From Bradyrhizobium sp. Ash2021 (GTDB taxonomy: Bacteria > Pseudomonadota > Alphaproteobacteria > Rhizobiales > Xanthobacteraceae), in the NCBI RefSeq assembly GCF_031202265.1, contig NZ_CP100604.1, positions 9,034,501 to 9,098,500 of the forward strand: DNA of 64,000 nucleotides. Direction: 5' to 3'. This document shows, in pieces, positions 62,520-64,000 of this stretch. The translations under genes were made by a program, and so were the position numbers. The notes under the pieces were generated by a model. That model was not told where the DNA came from, searched no databases, and was given only the letters and a program-made list of their open reading frames with translations. Every line of letters starts with the position of its first letter. Position 1 is the stretch's first letter.

Positions 62520-63509
62520 CTATTCGATCACCTCGTCGGCGGTCGCGATCAACGTCGGCGGCACGGTCAACCCGAACGACTGCGCGGTCTTGAGATTAAC
62601 GATGAGTTGGAACTTTGTCGGCTGTTGTATCGGAAGCTCGGCCGGGTTCGCGCCTTTAAGGATGCGGTCCACATAGGCGGCGGATCGACGGAAGATGTCC
62701 GGCGCGTCCGGCCCATACGTCATGAGCCCGCCTTCGACGGCGAACGGCCGATAGACCGAGACAGCAGGCAACCGGGTTTGTACGGCGAACTGAGCGATCC
62801 CCTTGATGTGAGCGACATTGAACGGGTCGGGCGGGATGATCAGACTGCTGCCCGGCTGTTTGCTCAGAACGTTGATAGTCGATTCTATCTCATCGGGCGT
62901 GCCGACCGGCGTTGCGACGAGTTCGATTCCCGCCGGTTGGCGCGTGACTTCGATTTCACGGAGAAAATCATAAAAAAAAGGAGTGGTCTTTGGATTGAAC
63001 ATCAGCGCCGCTCGGGTGATGTGCGGCTTTACGTCCCTGAGAAGTCCAATCCACTTTCCGATCAGTTCCGGATTGACGAAAGTGAAGCCGGTAATGTTGC
63101 CCCCCGGATGCGACAGGCTTTTCACGAGGCCGAGGCCTACCGGATCCTGTACCAGCGCGCAGACGATCGGAATCGAACTGGTGATTTTTTTCAGTTCCGC
63201 GACTGCTGGCGTACCATTGGCGAGAATTACATCGGGCGCGAGCGATACCAGCTCCCTGGCATATTGCCGAATGAGTTCGCTGTTGCTGGCCGACCACCGG
63301 TATTCGACGCGGACATTTTCGCCCTGCTTCCAGCCGAGGCCCGCCAATCCCTGGCTAAACGCCATGATGCGTGCATGGCTCTCGGGGTCGCCTTCTGCGA
63401 CCGTCATCAACACACCAACACTCGGCATGCCCGTAGACCGCTGCGCGCGTGCCGCCAACGGCCATGCCGCCGCGCCGCCGACAAGCGTAATGAACTCTCG
63501 TCGCTTCAT
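62520..63509 (-). CDS. ABC transporter substrate-binding protein (ABC_sub_bind, Tat-type signal)
   Basis: From ATG 63509 the 329-residue protein starts MKRREFITLVGGAAAWPLAA, a Tat-like signal, and has the ABC_sub_bind fold: SVGVLMTVAEGDPESHARIMAF, AELKKITSSIPIVCALVQDPVGLGLVKSL, PGGNITGFTFVNPELIGKWI, ending GLTVPPTLIATADEVIE. Such receptors are abundant in Bradyrhizobium and typically lack adjacent permeases, as here. The ligand is unknown. Confidence 0.9.
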   Translation of the reverse strand: MKRREFITLVGGAAAWPLAARAQRSTGMPSVGVLMTVAEGDPESHARIMAFSQGLAGLGWKQGENVRVEYRWSASNSELIRQYARELVSLAPDVILANGTPAVAELKKITSSIPIVCALVQDPVGLGLVKSLSHPGGNITGFTFVNPELIGKWIGLLRDVKPHITRAALMFNPKTTPFFYDFLREIEVTRQPAGIELVATPVGTPDEIESTINVLSKQPGSSLIIPPDPFNVAHIKGIAQFAVQTRLPAVSVYRPFAVEGGLMTYGPDAPDIFRRSAAYVDRILKGANPAELPIQQPTKFQLIVNLKTAQSFGLTVPPTLIATADEVIE

Positions 63510-63579
63510 TGCCAATCCTGCTCCCAGTGCTCTCAAGCCAACCGTAAGCAATTTTTCGGCATAGGTCCAAGTGTCGGAT

Positions 63580-63690
63580 GTCTGAAATGGGTCACTCTCG
63601 TCGTTCTGACCGCGCCGCGAGGACTTCCGGTCTTCGCCGAAAAGCAGACAATTTCGAAAGCCCGTCGGCGGGTCCCAAAGGTGCGATAGC
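63580..63690. repeat. dispersed ~110-bp repeat, copy 3
   Basis: Aligned with 55532-55640: GGGTCA(C/T)TC, CGTCGTT, ACTTCCGGTCT, CCGA, CAGACA, TTTCG, CAAAGGTGC. Lies upstream of the receptor gene at 62520-63509. Confidence 0.65.
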
Positions 63691-63904
63691 TGACGTCGCC
63701 CCTCTCATTCGATCACGTCGCCGGCACGGGCGAGCAGCACGCTGCAGACCTGCCCTGCCCGGCGCCGCCATCGTCACTCAATCGGTACTTGCATCGACAA
63801 GTCAACTGCTACAATCCGTAGCACGACAGTAGGTAACAACTTACGAGGCTCTGCGCGGCAGCGTGTGCCCGGCGCCGTAGCCTCGCATCCTTCAGGGCGT
63901 TGCC
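63691..63904. other. intergenic region before the last gene
   Basis: No gene supported. Confidence 0.4.
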
Positions 63905-64000
63905 ATGAGCAGTTACGCAAAGGCCGAGGCAGTGCTGGCCCTCCACCGGTTCGGGATGGGGCCGCGCCCGGGTTCGATTGCGGCGATCGGGGCTCGTCCA
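63905..64000 (+). CDS. DUF1800 family protein, start only
   Basis: ATG 63905 starts MSSYAKAEAVLALHRFGMGP and RPGSIAAIGAR, the N-terminal pattern of DUF1800 proteins (ALHRFGxGPRPG). The window ends after 32 codons. The family is of unknown function and often precedes a DUF1501 gene. Confidence 0.75.
   Translation, partial: MSSYAKAEAVLALHRFGMGPRPGSIAAIGARP

Overview
The window looks like a stretch of a Bradyrhizobium-type alphaproteobacterial chromosome. Coding sequence is GC-rich, there are many acyl-CoA, ABC substrate-binding and glutathione S-transferase (GST) genes, the dispersed palindromic repeats resemble those common in Bradyrhizobium, and several small hypothetical proteins resemble ones I associate with that genus. 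This assignment rests on pattern recognition, not on a database search.

Positions 1-24293 are an accessory region lying against the 3' end of a tRNA-Arg(CCT) gene at 24294-24370. Its theme is dehalogenation and xenobiotic handling. It holds a LysR regulator, a DUF485/sodium:solute symporter pair with a DhlB-like haloacid dehalogenase, a DhlA-like haloalkane dehalogenase, a second haloalkane-dehalogenase-like hydrolase, a fragment of a DehI-type haloacid dehalogenase, two paralogous TetR regulators, several GSTs (two damaged), an SDR and a peroxiredoxin. Two palindromes of the form TAGATC-N4-GATCTA, one between divergent GST genes and one against the second dehalogenase start, suggest a shared TetR operator. 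The region is also scarred: an IS5-like element sits inside a small gene with an 8-bp target duplication, and there are an IS630 remnant, a frameshifted hydratase, a decayed livF and a truncated DsbD-like gene. Between the dehalogenase genes lie a run of secreted small proteins (DUF1223, DUF302, GlcG-like), an orphan bufferin-type Cys-rich precursor, and a Tat-exported molybdopterin oxidoreductase with its cytochrome b.

Positions 24371-27237 form a compact insert between the intact tRNA-Arg and a deleted tRNA-Arg copy. It carries an overlapping pair encoding a beta-CASP-type metallo-beta-lactamase nuclease and a PD-(D/E)XK-like nuclease, joined to a truncated phosphatase gene. This pair is the best candidate for an undescribed (possibly defence) system.

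Positions 27250-52624 look like ordinary chromosome: sterol-desaturase-like protein, CAP-domain protein, ketopantoate reductase-like protein, YidB and GlsB family proteins, an acyl-CoA dehydrogenase/enoyl-CoA hydratase operon, an unusual six-module repeat protein, an ADP-forming acyl-CoA ligase with a VOC/enoyl-CoA hydratase pair and a branched-chain substrate-binding protein, a Fic toxin-antitoxin pair, a thermonuclease-like protein, an M48 protease, and a BlaI/BlaR1-like pair whose sensor has two in-frame stop codons. An IS110-type element and two families of REP-like repeats interrupt it.

Positions 52625-64000 are mixed: a zinc-ribbon protein, a glyoxylate carboligase fragment, a Crp/Fnr regulator, a secreted alpha/beta hydrolase, a class III adenylate cyclase with TPRs, a MacAB-like efflux operon, two small secreted paralogues that share a ~180-bp leader, an ABC substrate-binding protein, and the start of a DUF1800 gene.
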